Assembly: GCF_030678875.1 (NCBI RefSeq)
Contig: NZ_JAUUDS010000002.1
Span: forward strand, 334,452 to 398,451
Length of the DNA stretch: 64,000 nt
Origin: Sphingomonas aurea
GTDB taxonomy: Bacteria > Pseudomonadota > Alphaproteobacteria > Sphingomonadales > Sphingomonadaceae
Reading direction: 5' to 3'
The notes beneath the pieces were generated by a model. The model did not search any database, was not told the DNA's origin, and worked only from the letters and a program-made list of their open reading frames with translations. Positions 8,810 through 18,086 of this stretch are shown piece by piece (position 1 is the stretch's first letter; every line of letters begins with the position of its first letter). A program made the position numbers and the translations under genes.

Positions 8810-9544
8810 ATGGCAGACGTTCCCGACCTGTTCGCGGCTCCCCAAGATCGGACTCACGTTCATATAAGCGCGGTAATGATGGACTCGGCGATTGACTCAG
8901 GGATGTTTGGAAGCTGGGTTGCTGGACGCTCCATAGCGCGCGGGCTCCCGCGACCGGTACCCGAACGAGGTGGACTTCGGGTGGATACGAACTCGGCTGC
9001 CGAGATTTGCCGCTGGATCTTCCCTCGGGCGACGCCGGGGCTCCTCGAGCTTGCAGAAGAAGTGAGCCAACCAGGTTGCCTGCTAAAGGTCTGCTGCTCC
9101 GCCGAGGAGCTGCGAGCGGCGCTACCGGAGCGATGGCAGGTCGAGCCTACTGGCTACTTCATGACCGCCTTGGTTGGCTGGGAGCGCGCGAAGCTGCCGA
9201 CCGGCTATAAGTTAGAAGTGGAGCCTGGAGCGGCGTTGACCCGGGTGCAGCTCCGAGCACAGGTTGGTGAGGTTGCGGCAAGCGGCTTTGGAGCCGAAAC
9301 CGCGGAAGCGTTTATCTACGACAGGATCGTAACAGCTCCGGGCCATCGCAGGAGGGGGCTGGGCAAGACCGTGATGACGGCGCTTAGGGAGAGCTGCCGC
9401 AACTCCACTTTACGCGGGCTGCTCGTTGCCACGGAAGAGGGCCGTTCATTGTATCGCACTCTTGGCTGGCAAACCCTGTCTACCTACTCGACCGCGTTAA
9501 TACCGAGCGCGGTGACTGCGACTCCTGCTTGGCCAGTGTCCTGA
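8810..9544 (+). CDS. GNAT family N-acetyltransferase
   Basis: The C-terminal half carries the GNAT acetyl-CoA-binding motif (IYDRIVTAPGHRRRGLGKTV, about residues 172-190) and the later strand RGLLVATEEGRSLYRTLGW. The N-terminal half is the family-specific extension (GSWVAGRSIARGLPRPVPE, AAEICRWIFP). Substrate is unknown. The start is unsure: ATG at 8810 follows the previous gene by 9 bases, but ATG at 8876 or 8879 would match the usual beginning of this subfamily. Neither has a clear ribosome-binding site. It is probably co-transcribed with the NmrA-like gene. Confidence 0.82.
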   Translation: MADVPDLFAAPQDRTHVHISAVMMDSAIDSGMFGSWVAGRSIARGLPRPVPERGGLRVDTNSAAEICRWIFPRATPGLLELAEEVSQPGCLLKVCCSAEELRAALPERWQVEPTGYFMTALVGWERAKLPTGYKLEVEPGAALTRVQLRAQVGEVAASGFGAETAEAFIYDRIVTAPGHRRRGLGKTVMTALRESCRNSTLRGLLVATEEGRSLYRTLGWQTLSTYSTALIPSAVTATPAWPVS

Positions 9545-9680
9545 CCTCCCCGTTCAATCGGCGGAGCCAACGCCGGCAGATTGAGGCAATCTAGACCCAT
9601 CTGTGGATGCCCCTTCGGTTGCAAGCGGTATTTGGGAGTTCTGACACACGGTCGGATGCTGCCATCTGTCCGGCCTGTAA

Positions 9681-10709
9681 TGCAGCTTAAGCTGCTGGCC
9701 CGGATGGGAGTTCGCCACCGTCGTCGAACGCGTGCTCGGCGAATTGTACGACGCGCACGCGCATCGGGGCGACGCGGCCGACGGCACCGCCCGCCTGCCC
9801 TACCACGACCTCTGGGTAGAGCCCGCCGCCGGGAACGCGCTCGTGACCAGCGTTCGGGACGGGTCGGCTGCGGCAGACGCAGGAATTGTGGCCCGTGATA
9901 CGATCATCGGCGTTGATGGCATACCTGCCGCCGCGCGAGCCGCAGCATCGATGCCGCGCTGTCTGAGCCACCCCGATCCCGCCGCCACTGCTTTTACGCT
10001 CAACATCGCGGTCGCCGGAAGACGCGGCCAACCACGTCGGATCACGCTGCGCAGCGCCAAGGGCGGCAAACGAGCGGTATTCCTGCCATTGAAGATCACA
10101 CCCAGGCTGCCGGACGTTGAGAGCCGGCTGCTTCAGGACGGTTATGGCTACATCGTCATTCGCAGCTTCTCCGACCAAGCGGTGGTCGACGCATTCGACG
10201 CCGCGCTGCTTCGGTTCCGTGAAGCGCCGGGGTTGATCATCGACGTGCGCCAGAATGGCGGCGGTGATACCGCGGTCGCGCGGCCTATCATGGGACGCTT
10301 CATCGCGAAGGAAAAGCCGTACGCGCGAATGCGCCGGCGCGATGGCGACCATTTGAGTCAGCTGTGGACCGAAATCGTCGACCCCCGCGGTCCCTTCACC
10401 TACACTGCGCCCGTCGTCGTTATCACGACCCGCTGGAGCGCCAGCATGGCTGAGGGTTTTCCGATGGGTATGCGCGGGATCGGGCGTGCCTCCATTGTTG
10501 GCACGCCGATGATGCGCCTTGGTGCAGGAGTATTCCCGCTACACCTGGATCGTACGGGCATCCAACTGCAATACTCGGCAGAACCGGTTTACGACGTGCA
10601 TGATCGCGCACGCTCACTTCTTGAGCCTGATGTCCTTGTCTCTCCTACCGACGATGCTCTAGCTGCCGGCATAAGGACGCTGGATATGAAGCGGAAAGCA
10701 TCTTCGTAG
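9681..10709 (+). pseudogene. S41 family C-terminal processing peptidase, 5'-truncated
   Basis: The frame opens after a stop at 9678 and runs to 10709. It contains a PDZ-like domain (VTSVRDGSAAADAGIVARDT, then IIGVDGIPAA). A tail-specific protease core follows, with YGYIVIRSFSD, GLIIDVRQNGGGD and the catalytic serine region TTRWSASMAEGF. Intact S41 proteins also have an N-terminal signal peptide and helical cap, which are missing here. The first recognisable residues (EFATVVERVLGELYDAH) follow directly on the stop, with no good start codon or ribosome-binding site. The first possible start is GTG at 9732, giving 325 residues. I read it as a gene that lost its 5' end, although a short cytosolic product is possible. 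Confidence 0.65.
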
Positions 10710-11231
10710 TCCGTTATCTGGCAAGGCCGACCCAAACTCGGCCGTTCAGACAGCCATCCCCGTTCCCCAACTCCTGCCATTCATTCATGTTCTGAATCGG
10801 GTTCGAAGGCCCAAGCCGCTCCCGATACTGACACGGCAAGATTTGGGACAAACCCGTCATTCCCACCACACAGGTCAAACGTCTGCTCTTTTCACAAGCC
10901 GACGTTCGACAGCTGTCCGCGCGGCGTGGCGTTCCGGCTGACGCTGGGCCGTCATCGGTCTCTTGCTTTTAATTAAGCGAGTGGAAAAGCTGAACTTCTA
11001 TCGAGCCAAGGGCCGAATTAGCAGTCGATTAGATATAATCATTCGCTAGCCGAACCGTAAATGGCAACCCCGCCAGATTCTTCCCACTCGCGGAATGACG
11101 GGCCACCGGGACGGTATCCATCACCACCTCAGCATGCAGCGTTGTGGCTGGCAAAGCGAACTTTTAGACGCATTTTAACGAAAAATCGTTGAACTATGCT
11201 CCAAAGTGGGTATCTTCGTGCAAGGGAAGTT
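10710..11231. other. Intergenic, no gene seen
   Basis: This 522-base AT-richer stretch precedes the AAA-ATPase gene. It contains one copy of a short dispersed motif (GACCCAAACTCGGCC at 10729, also near 4789 in altered form) and no open frame with a ribosome-binding site. It probably holds the promoter of the next gene, but I see no clear -35/-10 pair. Confidence 0.5.
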
Positions 11232-12437
11232 ATGCTGCACCAACTCGAGATCGAAAATTTCTATGCGATCCTCGACCCTCAGGTGATCGACCTGCGGGTT
11301 GCCTCGAACGTGCCCGATACGCCCGGCCGCTTCGCGCCGCTTTGGGAGAGATCGAGTGAGCGTGCACCCAAGGTAGTCGGACTGTTCGGCGCGAATGCGT
11401 CGGGCAAGTCGACCGTGCTGCGCGCGCTCTCGTTCATCGCTTGGTTCGCGCGCGACAGCTTCAGTCTCGCGCCGGGCGCGCCGCTGCCGTTTCTCCGCTT
11501 CAACCGCAGCGACGCCATTCAGAAGCGGACGCGACTGGCGATCCAGCTTGCCGGCGTGAACCCGGTCGACTGGCTGTTGGGTGAAGTTCGCTACGGCTAC
11601 GAGGTCGTCCTAGGACGCTCGCCCGACGGGCACGATCAGGTGCTGCGTGAGGTCATGCATTATTGGGCGCACGATAGCGGCCGCAAGGTCCGGCTGTTCG
11701 AGCGCGATGCCCAGGGCAAGGTCAAGACCGGTCCCGAATTCGGAATGACTGGCTTTACGCAGGCGCTGGGCAAGGTTCTGCGCCCCAATGCCAGCGTGAT
11801 CTCGACGCTCGCCCAGCTGCAGCACGGGTTCGCGACGACCTTGCGGGAAGCCGCCCAGCACGTCTTTACCAATATGCTGATCGAGCGCACACAGACGGTC
11901 GAGCAGGAGATGGTGCAGTTCTACGCTTCGAACCCACCGCTGGTCGAAGCGCTCAACCGCGAGATCGAGCGGGTGGATCTTGGCATCCAGGCGATGCGTA
12001 TAGAGCAGGGGCCGAACGGGCCTTTGCTTCTCTTCTCGCATGAAGGGCTGGACGGCCCTGTGCCGCTCCATTGGGAGAGCGAAGGCACCCGCGCCTTTGT
12101 TTGGATCTACCCGTTCCTGCAGCGCGCGCTCGATACTGGCGGGATCGCCTTGCTCGACGAACTCGACACCGCGATCCATCCGCTGCTGCTGCCTGAGATC
12201 TTGCGCTGGTTCTACGATCCCAAGCGCAATCCCAACAACGCGCAGCTCTGGATGACCTGCCACAATGCGTCGCTGCTCGAGGATCTGGTGAAGGAGGAAA
12301 TCCTTTTCACCAGCAAGACCGGCGACGGACGCTCGGAAGTCTATGCCCTGAGCGACGTCCAAGGCGTGCGCCGCGACGACAATTATTATCGCAAATATCT
12401 GAGCGGCATTTACGGCGCCGTTCCGCGCATCGGATGA
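11232..12437 (+). CDS. AAA family ATPase (RloA/AAA_15-like), putative defence
   Basis: This 401-residue ABC-like ATPase has Walker A GANASGKST at residues 53-61 right after the opening strand pair. A long insertion follows, then Walker B with signature (IALLDELDTAIHPLLLPEIL, about residues 314-333) and the sensor TCHNASLLEDL. This is the single-chain AAA ATPase seen in RloA and in phage-abortive two-gene systems such as AbiL and PARIS. ATG at 11232 is chosen over 11196 because AAGGGAAG lies just before it and the first strand (LHQLEIENFYA) begins there. The stop overlaps the next gene in ATGA, so the two products are likely made in fixed ratio. A role in phage defence is inference from family and context. 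Confidence 0.85.
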   Translation: MLHQLEIENFYAILDPQVIDLRVASNVPDTPGRFAPLWERSSERAPKVVGLFGANASGKSTVLRALSFIAWFARDSFSLAPGAPLPFLRFNRSDAIQKRTRLAIQLAGVNPVDWLLGEVRYGYEVVLGRSPDGHDQVLREVMHYWAHDSGRKVRLFERDAQGKVKTGPEFGMTGFTQALGKVLRPNASVISTLAQLQHGFATTLREAAQHVFTNMLIERTQTVEQEMVQFYASNPPLVEALNREIERVDLGIQAMRIEQGPNGPLLLFSHEGLDGPVPLHWESEGTRAFVWIYPFLQRALDTGGIALLDELDTAIHPLLLPEILRWFYDPKRNPNNAQLWMTCHNASLLEDLVKEEILFTSKTGDGRSEVYALSDVQGVRRDDNYYRKYLSGIYGAVPRIG

Positions 12438-13027
12438 GACCGCCGGTTGGCCGGCGCCGTGCGGCGCGCCCCCAGCGTGTCCGTATCTTCGTCGGATGCG
12501 AAGGCGAGAGCGAACAAGGCTATGTTGCCTTGCTTCAGCGGCTCGCCGATGCGGCGGGCCTGCCCCTCCATCTCGACACGGTGGTGCTGCAACCGGGCGG
12601 CGGCGATCCTTGTGCGATCGTCGAACTCGCCGTGCGGCGCTTGACGCAGCGCGAGCGCCAGTCCGGCGCACCCTATGCCCACCGCGCCATTCTGCTGGAT
12701 GCCGACAAGCTTGGGCAATCGCCGCAGCGTGACGACCGCGCAGCGGCAATTGCCGCCGGCGAGGCGATCGCGCTGATCTGGCAGCAACCCTGCCATGAAG
12801 CGCTATTGCTGCGGCATCTGCCGGGCTGCGCGCAATTGCGTCCGCCGCAGACGCGGGTTGCCTGCCAGCAGCTGGTTCAGCGCTGGCCGGACTATCGCAA
12901 GCCGATGCCGGCAGCGCGGCTCGCGCAGCGGATCGACGTGGCGAGCCTCGCGCAGATCCGCACCGTCGAGGGCGCGCTGGCGGAGTTTCTGTTAACGATC
13001 GGCTTGTTGACGGCGGAGCCCGGCTAA
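12434..13027 (+). CDS. RloB-like TOPRIM-type protein, partner of the ATPase
   Basis: This 197-residue protein opens with a basic leader and then VRIFVGCEGESEQGYVALL, where the Glu cluster matches the N-terminal acidic motif of RloB/TOPRIM-like nucleases. The DxD-type motif follows at AILLDADKLG (about residue 94). The rest is helical and ends at RTVEGALAEFLLT. In RloA-RloB and PARIS pairs the TOPRIM partner is the toxic effector, released or activated by the ATPase. It overlaps the ATPase gene by 4 bases (ATGA). Family assignment is moderate. The nuclease activity and target are inferred. Confidence 0.72.
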   Translation: MRPPVGRRRAARPQRVRIFVGCEGESEQGYVALLQRLADAAGLPLHLDTVVLQPGGGDPCAIVELAVRRLTQRERQSGAPYAHRAILLDADKLGQSPQRDDRAAAIAAGEAIALIWQQPCHEALLLRHLPGCAQLRPPQTRVACQQLVQRWPDYRKPMPAARLAQRIDVASLAQIRTVEGALAEFLLTIGLLTAEPG

Positions 13028-13060
13028 TCGCGCTGGCGGGCGGCGGTCCGGCCGCTCGCG

Positions 13061-13492
13061 TCAGGGCGAGCGCAGGCTGGCGCGGAACGGATTGCGGATG
13101 AGGTGGCGCATTTTGGTCCCCGCTAGGTCGCGCGGGTCCTGCATTTCGAACAGGGTGCGATTTGTTTCAAGGAACTCGATCTCCTCGGGCGTCCAATCTG
13201 GCGGCGCCATGGCCATGACATCCTCCGAGCGCGTGCGGATCTCGCCGTCCTTCAGATAGATGTCGAACGCCATGCCGACCACCGTGTCAAGTTTGGGCTG
13301 CTCACGAAACAGCGAATGGCAATAGGTCTGGAGCATGCTGCCGCGATAGGCGCGATATTCGTCATAGGTGCCAGCGCCTTTGTCCTGCGGCAGGATCAGG
13401 AACAGATAGCCGATGCGCTGCATCGGGAAGCGGCGCGTCACGAACGTTCGTCTAACGAACCGCGCCATGTCCTCGCTGACACAACGCTCCAT
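13061..13492 (-). CDS. C-terminal part of an amber-interrupted hypothetical protein
   Basis: This 143-residue frame is in the same reading frame as the 346-residue gene upstream and is separated from it by one TAG codon and two sense codons. Its content (FPMQRIGYLFLILPQDKGAG, YDEYRAYRGSMLQTYCHSLF, a terminal helix-rich part) reads as the continuation of that protein. I know this family as single proteins of about 490 residues with this tail at the end, but I cannot run a search here. ATG at 13492 lacks a ribosome-binding site, which also speaks against a separate gene. The function is unknown. Confidence 0.6.
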   Translation of the reverse strand: MERCVSEDMARFVRRTFVTRRFPMQRIGYLFLILPQDKGAGTYDEYRAYRGSMLQTYCHSLFREQPKLDTVVGMAFDIYLKDGEIRTRSEDVMAMAPPDWTPEEIEFLETNRTLFEMQDPRDLAGTKMRHLIRNPFRASLRSP

Positions 13493-13498
13493 CGCGCC

Positions 13499-14536
13499 CT
13501 ATAGTGCATGGGCGAGGCTGACGCGGTTCATTCTGGGCTCGGCGGCAATTACGCGCAGCGCCGCTTCGGACAGCGCGACGCTAGGCTGATAGTTGAGGAT
13601 CGAGATCGACGTGCCCTTGAGCACATCGTCGGCGATCAGCTCGATCACCTCATCCCACAGCAGCGACTTTTTCTTGAGCGCGGCGAGCTCGGCGTAGAGC
13701 TGTGAAGAAACATATGTCTCATATTCGCCCTCGGGGATGGCGAGCTGCACACGCCGCGTGCGCTTGCGCATCTTCTCGGGCACGAATATTGGCCGGCCGT
13801 CCTTGAGGCCGTTCATCATATAGGCCGCCAGCAAATGTTCTTCGCCGGCGGCGAGGCTGATCTTGCCCGAGCGCAGGATCTCTGCGCGGGCCGTGAGATA
13901 GGTGGTAAGGTCGGCGACGGTGTCGAGCTCGCTCAAGACGACTTCGAGCCCGATCTGATCGAAGACATGGACGAAGGTGCCGCCGGGATTGACGTCGCCG
14001 ACCATGAACGGTTGGAAATCGTCGCGCATGGTATCGACATGCGCCGCGCCGACAATCGAAGGAATGATCATCAGCGAACCACGCGGGTCCGAAAAATAGC
14101 GGCGGGCCGCTGCTTCGGCGCCGCTGACCACCGCGACCAGATGAGTGATCCGGTCGTTCTTGGCCGGCAGCGGCACTGGGAGCTTCTGGGTGCAATGCTT
14201 GTCGGTGAACACCCGGTCAGGATGAAGGTCGAGCCAGCGTTCGGCACCATTGAGTTGCGCCACCGCGCCCTCGATCGCCCGCCGATACCAGCGCGACCAG
14301 GCGAGTTTGATCGGCTTGTCCCCCTGCCAGCTGATCGCCTTGTCGCTGAACAGCACAACATGTTTCCCAAACACCGCGAGTAGATCGGCGATCTCCTGCC
14401 CGCCGCCGCACGCGGTCTTGGTGCGGTCGTTGAACGTGTTGGGATACGACCAAAGTCGCAGGAAAGCGCGGTCGGCGAGTTGCGCCAGCCGCTGCTCCGA
14501 AGGCGTCAGCCCTTCGCCCCGAATGATCGGTGTCAT
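13499..14536 (-). CDS. Hypothetical protein, N-terminal part, ends at in-frame TAG
   Basis: This 345-residue soluble protein begins MTPIIRGEGLTPSEQRLAQL. ATG at 14536 follows ACGAGG by 5 bases; the TTG at 14539 is not needed. Distinct segments are NTFNDRTKTACGGGQEIADLL, LFSDKAISWQGDKP and SRWYRRAIEGAVAQL. The ND...K and FSDK pattern resembles a nuclease-like active site, although I cannot name a family. The stop TAG at 13499-13501 interrupts what looks like one protein. It is on the strand opposite to the ATPase/TOPRIM pair, converging with it. Related genes occur in accessory regions, so a defence role is possible but unproven. Confidence 0.6.
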   Translation of the reverse strand: MTPIIRGEGLTPSEQRLAQLADRAFLRLWSYPNTFNDRTKTACGGGQEIADLLAVFGKHVVLFSDKAISWQGDKPIKLAWSRWYRRAIEGAVAQLNGAERWLDLHPDRVFTDKHCTQKLPVPLPAKNDRITHLVAVVSGAEAAARRYFSDPRGSLMIIPSIVGAAHVDTMRDDFQPFMVGDVNPGGTFVHVFDQIGLEVVLSELDTVADLTTYLTARAEILRSGKISLAAGEEHLLAAYMMNGLKDGRPIFVPEKMRKRTRRVQLAIPEGEYETYVSSQLYAELAALKKKSLLWDEVIELIADDVLKGTSISILNYQPSVALSEAALRVIAAEPRMNRVSLAHAL

Positions 14537-15120
14537 CAAAGCCTCGTCACGGTCGGATGCAGTAGCAGCATTCCGCAGGGTAGCAGAATGTCACGTTTGA
14601 AGTCACTCGATAGGTTGGCGGTGTCGATCTAATCCACTTTCAGATGATCAAGAGGCGATCAGCTATGACCGATATTGGGGCGCATTGCTGTTTGGCGGCT
14701 TCGCGCTAGACGAACGGCAGGTTCTGGCAGGAGCCGCCGGCCGAAACGCGATCGGCGAACGACGCATTCTGGTCGGGAGCTGCCGCTTTTCACTTCATTA
14801 CCGGCGACCAAGTGCAGACGTTGGCAGCCCCATTTTCACAGGCGCAGTTTCTGCCGTTCGCTCATCTCACGTTGGCGCTGCTTCCTGGTGTCACAACCGC
14901 TCGGTTTTTACACCAAGGTCTGGCGTCGTGGATCGCGGCTAGTATTTTCAGCATCAGAACATCGTCGAGCTGGTGCAGGCCGCACGCGATCTGCACGACG
15001 CTCCCAGCTAAGGGAAGCGTTATTTGGGGGCGGGCTAGAGGATATTCGGGATCGTACGTTAAGCGCGGCCGTCCCAATTGCGATCTAATTTCAGCATGAT
15101 GCGCTTTGACGCCGATCCCA
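14537..15120. other. Intergenic, no gene seen
   Basis: This 584-base stretch lies between the interrupted gene and the end of the ubiquitin-like module. Open frames around 14675-15088 have unnatural composition and no ribosome-binding sites. The part near 14537 should contain the promoter of the minus-strand gene. Confidence 0.5.
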
Positions 15121-15810
15121 TCAGGATACGACCTTATCATACGTCCTGAATACTTCTCGCGTGTACGCGGCATAGAACTTGATGAAGCGAAGGAACAAGC
15201 CGATCGCCAAGACTGCTGCACCGATCATCAACGTGACGGTCATGCGATCATGTGTCTGCCACGACGCATAAGCCAGCATGGCGGTCGCTATGATCGCGGC
15301 CATCGAGACATTGCGGCACATGCCATATTGGTTAATGAAGTTATCGAGGCGAGTCGCAGTATCGGACACACTGCGCGCATGAGGAAAGGCTGCGACGAAC
15401 GCAGCCTCGCCATCCATCGCGGTAGATGCGACGTTTAGCCCTGTCGCGAGCTTCCCCATGATCCGCGTCTGGTTGGGGACGGGAAACGGTTGATACTCCC
15501 GTGCGCCCGATAACGCCGCAAGCCAGCGTTCTCGGCGACGCGGCGGATGGATGCCAAGCACGATCTCCGAAGGCGGCCGCAATATGCGCCGGGCCACCAC
15601 ATGCTCCAGCAACGCTGCCGACGGCATGGCAATGATCTGCCCCACAAGGTACGCTACAACGGCCCAAAATACTCCGGACACGATCGTCCAATGCTGCTCG
15701 TGCGCGAGAGCGGACCCCATGAACACACGATCATATGCCGCAAGTGCGACCATACCGGTCGTCAGGAATGCATAAAACTCATAGCTAGCGAGCGGAAACC
15801 AGTCCTTCAT
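15121..15810 (-). CDS. Four-helix membrane protein of the ubiquitin-like module
   Basis: This 229-residue protein has two hydrophobic helices near the N-terminus (FYAFLTTGMVALAAYD, WAVVAYLVGQIIAMPSAALL). A soluble middle of about 80 residues is rich in Arg and Pro (LGIHPPRRRERWLAALSG). Two C-terminal helices follow (MAAIIATAMLAYAS, VTLMIGAAVLAIGLFLRF). No enzymatic motif is visible. The start overlaps the stop of the E2-E1-JAB gene in ATGA, so its synthesis is coupled to that protein. As the last gene of the module it is a candidate membrane-damaging effector or membrane target. I do not recognise a named family. Confidence 0.75.
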   Translation of the reverse strand: MKDWFPLASYEFYAFLTTGMVALAAYDRVFMGSALAHEQHWTIVSGVFWAVVAYLVGQIIAMPSAALLEHVVARRILRPPSEIVLGIHPPRRRERWLAALSGAREYQPFPVPNQTRIMGKLATGLNVASTAMDGEAAFVAAFPHARSVSDTATRLDNFINQYGMCRNVSMAAIIATAMLAYASWQTHDRMTVTLMIGAAVLAIGLFLRFIKFYAAYTREVFRTYDKVVS

Positions 15811-18086
15811 GGCTCTCCGCCCCCTCCAACTTCAATCGCGGGTTGCGAGTATACCCGCTCCGCAATCAGCTTAGCGTAGCCCCCTGGGATATGGATGAGA
15901 AGCAAAGCGGGGCCGAACTGGCGCATGGCAAGAATACTGCCAGCGATGGCGTCGGTCATCGAGGGACCGCTGGTCATCAGATGGTTGTGCCATGTCCCAA
16001 TCACTTGCAGCGCACCGCCGGTACGCCGCGCAATGCCGAGAACCGCGGCCCTCAAACCCTGCGTGCCAAGGACGAACTCGGCAGCGCTGCGGGTGCTGTC
16101 GGGCGGGGCAGCGATCAGATCGACCACCTGGAATAGATTGCCGATCTGAGAGAAACGACCCACCAGAACCCCGCCGGTCTCGACGCCCGGGTAGAGCGCG
16201 ATATCCGCTTCGATCGCTGCGTGAACACGGGGATGGATCCGGATGCCGGGCTCGTCAGGGGCCGATCGGTCAACATCGATCCACGCATCCTCGTTCGCCA
16301 CCGACCAAGCCAAGCCGCCGTCGGCATCGGTTCGGCCGATACGTACCTGCCCCCTCGCCGGCAGGCCATTGCGCGCCCACCCCGTAATCGGTCGCGCCAT
16401 GGATGCGGCTAGCATCGACAGATCGCTATCCGGCATCGGGAAGGTAACGGCCGAACAGCCCTGCCCGATGATCACTTCCTCCGCTCGGGCACCGAACGCG
16501 ATCGCCGCATCGTTGGCGTCGAGTGCCAGCGTTCGATACGCTTCCGCAGCAAGGTCGCTGATGCTCGGGTTCGCGTCCGGTCCCTCGCACGCGACATACG
16601 CCATGCGGCCGGCGCCCAGCAGGCACGCCTCGACGATCCGCGGGCGATTGGGCCAAGGGGCGTGCGCCAACGCCTCACGCGTGACGAGGCTCGCCGTGGT
16701 ATCGACCAACATCGCGCACCCCTCCTGGACGAGCTGCGCTCGCCCTTCGGCAGAGCCGATCAGCGAGACGGCATCATCCGACACGGCCGCAGCCTTCTGG
16801 TCGAGCTTATTGATCTGGTCGACGACGAGATCGGCCTTGGCGCGCAGAAAGAGCCTTTCCGCGATGCCGATCGGCATTGCGGTGTGACGCGCGTAGTTAT
16901 GGGCGCTCATGTGGCCACGATCGACGACGATCGACGGTGCCCGACCGGCGCGGGCCGCGTGGAGCGCTATCTTCGACCCGACGCTACCAGCGCCAAGCAT
17001 GGTCCAAGGCAACGTCGCCGCACTGGAACCGTCACCGGACGTCCTTCGCAGCAATCCCGCGTTGATAGTCTCCCGTTGCGCAGCCAGCCGTACCGGCGTC
17101 GTGGTATCGAGGAAGTCCTGCCCCGGCGCCACCTCGATCAGATACGGGCAAATCTCGATCGTGCTGTCCGACCCCACCAACGGATAGGGTCGACGGGGGA
17201 GCAACAGTATCGCGAGCGGGATGGCCTGCGGTGGGGGATTGGCGATCAGACCATCCCGAACGGCAACCAACCCAGCCACCAGATCATCCCGGCAGCCATA
17301 AAGGTTCGCGCGGTCGAAGAGATCGCCAACGGTGGCAACCGTCTCAGGCAGGTAGAAGTCGGCAACGATTGGCCCCTGTGGTCCCGAGCCGGGCCAAGCC
17401 AGCAACGTCAGACCGCTACCGATATCGTCGTCGCGCGTCAGGATCGGGCCGATCAGCGCAGGCGGCAAGATACAGCTCGAGCCGAGCAGCAGCTTGAACA
17501 TGTCGGATTTGGGGTAGTGGATGTAGGTCGTCGTGAAGAGCGCCGTACCGCTGGCCAGGGTGACGTGGCTTCGTACCCGATCAGCATCACACGCGATGAT
17601 GTCGGAGATCGTGTCGCGCCGCACCGGCTCCCAGCCGTGCGCAGGATCGTTGAGATCGAGTTCCGCGGCCCGATCCAGCCACTCGACGAGCTGCTCTACC
17701 AAGCCAACAAACCCGCGCGCCTGAACAACCTCACGGGGGCTGCCTAGGACCAGACACGGCTCGACCAACGAGCCAGCCTTGCCGGGCTGGATATGCGGGT
17801 GGATGCGCGGGAAGTCGTCACGTAGCCTGATCCACGGCGACACCAACGGAAAACGATCATGCAGTGCGATCGTGACCGCTTCATCCATCTGGACGCCGAA
17901 TGGGCTGTGCCCCGCCGCGCGCCAGGCCGCCGGTAGTTCGGTGTGAATGACGACCCGACAAAACGTCCAATCCCCCATCCTGCCGGTCACAGAGACGCTG
18001 CGGACCGACGGGTGCGCTTCAGCCTGTCGAAGCGCCCGTGCGACGGCGATCGGCAGCTCGGGCGGTACTGCGGAGTCCTCGCTCAC
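15807..18086 (-). CDS. E2-E1-JAB triple fusion (ubiquitin-like conjugation/deconjugation enzyme)
   Basis: This 759-residue protein joins three activities. Residues ~1-150 are a prokaryotic E2-like (UBC) domain with candidate catalytic Cys111 in LVEPCLVLGSP, preceded by the FPRIHPHIQPG loop. Residues ~355-560 are a ThiF/E1 adenylation domain with LGAGSVGSK at 364-372, the ATP/Mg segment around DRGHMSAHNYARH, and a candidate thioester Cys544 in IIGQGCSAVTF. Residues ~610-750 are a JAB/JAMM isopeptidase with Glu636 (GVETGGVLVG), His700, His702 (GTWHNHL), Ser709 and Asp712. The spacing HxH-x6-S-xx-D is one residue shorter than the usual x7. Related E2-E1 and JAB proteins work in CBASS (Cap2, Cap3) and Bil anti-phage systems, normally as separate chains. 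Its start overlaps the MBL gene by 4 bases. No CD-NTase is near. Confidence 0.9.
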   Translation of the reverse strand: MSEDSAVPPELPIAVARALRQAEAHPSVRSVSVTGRMGDWTFCRVVIHTELPAAWRAAGHSPFGVQMDEAVTIALHDRFPLVSPWIRLRDDFPRIHPHIQPGKAGSLVEPCLVLGSPREVVQARGFVGLVEQLVEWLDRAAELDLNDPAHGWEPVRRDTISDIIACDADRVRSHVTLASGTALFTTTYIHYPKSDMFKLLLGSSCILPPALIGPILTRDDDIGSGLTLLAWPGSGPQGPIVADFYLPETVATVGDLFDRANLYGCRDDLVAGLVAVRDGLIANPPPQAIPLAILLLPRRPYPLVGSDSTIEICPYLIEVAPGQDFLDTTTPVRLAAQRETINAGLLRRTSGDGSSAATLPWTMLGAGSVGSKIALHAARAGRAPSIVVDRGHMSAHNYARHTAMPIGIAERLFLRAKADLVVDQINKLDQKAAAVSDDAVSLIGSAEGRAQLVQEGCAMLVDTTASLVTREALAHAPWPNRPRIVEACLLGAGRMAYVACEGPDANPSISDLAAEAYRTLALDANDAAIAFGARAEEVIIGQGCSAVTFPMPDSDLSMLAASMARPITGWARNGLPARGQVRIGRTDADGGLAWSVANEDAWIDVDRSAPDEPGIRIHPRVHAAIEADIALYPGVETGGVLVGRFSQIGNLFQVVDLIAAPPDSTRSAAEFVLGTQGLRAAVLGIARRTGGALQVIGTWHNHLMTSGPSMTDAIAGSILAMRQFGPALLLIHIPGGYAKLIAERVYSQPAIEVGGGGEP

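Noticed and set aside
14675..15099. Overlapping plus-strand frames between the amber-split gene and the membrane protein
   Set aside because: No ribosome-binding site, odd composition, no family; treated as intergenic.
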